A stretch of DNA of 5,401 nt from Acidobacteriaceae bacterium (lineage in GTDB: Bacteria; Acidobacteriota; Terriglobia; Terriglobales; Acidobacteriaceae): the NCBI GenBank assembly GCA_003166055.1, contig PMWR01000001.1, positions 6,866 through 12,266 of the forward strand, given 5' to 3'. Of the stretch, positions 4,783 to 5,401 are shown piece by piece. The notes beneath the pieces are model-generated. The model ran no database searches. It was given only the letters and a program-made list of their open reading frames with translations, and was not told the origin of the DNA. The first letter of the stretch is position 1. Every line of letters begins with the position of its first letter. Made by a program: the position numbers and the translations under genes.

Positions 4783-4788
4783 GAGGAA
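4783..4788 (+). promoter_or_regulatory. Ribosome binding site of rplO
   Basis: GAGGAA lies 3 nt before the ATG at 4792, slightly close but usable, and it supports that start. Confidence 0.65.
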
Positions 4789-4791
4789 ATC

Positions 4792-5277
4792 ATGGCAAAG
4801 AATCTATCGAATTTGCGGGCACCCAAGAAAGCGAACACCGGGCGCAAGCGCGTGGGCCGGGGCATGGGATCCGGCATGGGCAAGACCTCTACCCGCGGCC
4901 ACAAGGGCCAGGGTTCGCGCACCGGCACCAGCCTGATGCGCGGTTTTGAGGGCGGCCAGATGCCGTTGCACCGCCGGCTTCCGAAGCGCGGTTTCACTAA
5001 TATCTTCCGCACCGAGTACACGGTTGTGAACCTGGACCGGATTGCCGAGCACGTGGAAGGTCTGGCAGTGACCGAGATCGGCCTGGACGACTACAAGAAG
5101 CTTGGTTTGGCCTCGAGCAAGAAGGCGCTGATCAAGGTTCTGGGTTCCGGTGAGCTGACGGCAGCGATCACCATCCATGCCCACAAGTTTTCCAAGTCGG
5201 CGGTCGAGAAGATCGAAAAGGCCGGCGGCAAGGCTGTAGTTGCGGGTGGGCCCGCGAAGGACGCTCCGGCGGCGTGA
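4792..5277 (+). CDS. rplO: 50S ribosomal protein L15
   Basis: L15 is a late-assembly large-subunit protein whose long basic N-terminal tail runs through 23S rRNA (family knowledge). The 161 residues are slightly longer than the usual ~145-150. The N-terminus NLRAPKKANTGRKRVGRG, then GMGKTSTRGHKGQGSRTG, is the glycine- and arginine-rich tail. It is followed by FEGGQMPLHRRLPKRGFTN, the L15 hallmark, and YTVVNLDRI. The C-terminal domain has KVLGSGELTAAITIHAHKFSKSAVEKIEKAGG, in the family's LG-GEL-VHAFS-AA-IE-AGG pattern. A short extra tail rich in alanine, glycine and proline (GGPAKDAPAA) accounts for the added length. The stop is TGA at 5275-5277. secY normally follows L15 closely, but the next 124 bases hold none of it. 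Confidence 0.98.
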   Translation: MAKNLSNLRAPKKANTGRKRVGRGMGSGMGKTSTRGHKGQGSRTGTSLMRGFEGGQMPLHRRLPKRGFTNIFRTEYTVVNLDRIAEHVEGLAVTEIGLDDYKKLGLASSKKALIKVLGSGELTAAITIHAHKFSKSAVEKIEKAGGKAVVAGGPAKDAPAA

Positions 5278-5294
5278 GTTCGGCGAGATCGATT

Positions 5295-5320
5295 CCCAGA
5301 TCTCAAAATCGAGAACTGGG
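5295..5320 (+). other. Hairpin downstream of rplO
   Basis: CCCAGATCTC (5295-5304) and GAGAACTGGG (5311-5320) pair over 9 of 10 positions around the loop AAAATC, 17 nt after the rplO stop. No T tract follows. It could protect or process the 3' side of the rplO message, or be part of a dispersed repeat. Confidence 0.55.
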
Positions 5321-5401
5321 GCACCCGAGCCGTATGCCTGGTCCAAAACGCAGGTCCCCATCAACTACGCTCAGGGCAGGCTTTCGACTCGCTGCGCTCG
5401 C
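5321..5401 (+). repeat. REP-like dispersed repeat sequence, cut off by the window end
   Basis: The last bases, including TTTCGACTCGCTGCGCTCGC (from 5382), look like a short repeat that I recall from many intergenic regions of Acidobacteriota and other GC-rich bacteria. It is often mis-annotated as small proteins with LRAGFRLAALA-type peptides. GGTCC is directly repeated at 5340 and 5353. Copy number cannot be judged from one window. No gene is supported between 5278 and 5401. Confidence 0.45.

Noticed and set aside
5334..5401. Start of a downstream gene (ATG at 5334, reading MPGPKRRSPSTTLRAGF)
   Set aside because: No Shine-Dalgarno, no resemblance to SecY, and the peptide is of the kind produced by translating REP-like repeats.

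Overview
This window is a stretch of a bacterial spc-type ribosomal protein operon, read entirely on the + strand. Gene order is rpsQ (S17, 5' end cut off by the window), rplN (L14), rplX (L24), rplE (L5), rpsZ (zinc-type S14), rpsH (S8), rplF (L6), rplR (L18), rpsE (S5), rpmD (L30), rplO (L15). This is the conserved bacterial order. rpmC would be expected just upstream and secY just downstream; neither is visible. The sequence is GC-rich, S14 is the short zinc form, and the protein sequences and the REP-like tail resemble what I recall from Acidobacteriota (Terriglobia-like). That taxonomic placement is from memory of the families and was not tested by a search.

The genes themselves are ordinary, with one exception. 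rplX is broken by a single-base frameshift at about 1117. The expected L24 C-terminus (RRVRFSKVSGSAIPEKKK followed by TAA at 1172-1174) is perfectly preserved in the +1 frame, which points to one extra base, either a sequence error or a very recent mutation. If read without correction, the original frame runs on to 1317, overlapping the start of rplE.

The unusual part of the window is what lies between the genes. The spc operon is usually compact, but here the spacers add up to more than 1 kb: 89, 124, 112, 69, 206, 178, 117, 57, 3 and 124 bp, in order. Three of them (rplN-rplX, rplF-rplR, rpmD-rplO) hold clusters of degenerate heptanucleotide repeats with an exact 7-nt period. In two of these the heptamers are arranged as head-to-head inverted arrays; one gives a perfect 24-bp inverted repeat at 4672-4695/4713-4736. 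Other spacers carry strong non-repeat hairpins (rpsH-rplF, rplR-rpsE, rpsZ-rpsH). A good sigma70-like promoter candidate lies upstream of rplR. The last 124 bases, where secY would be expected to begin, instead hold a hairpin and REP-like dispersed-repeat sequence.

Functionally the eleven genes encode proteins of both ribosomal subunits, made in co-ordinated amounts, most likely from one long transcript plus possible internal promoters. No accessory, defence or mobile-element protein is encoded in the window.
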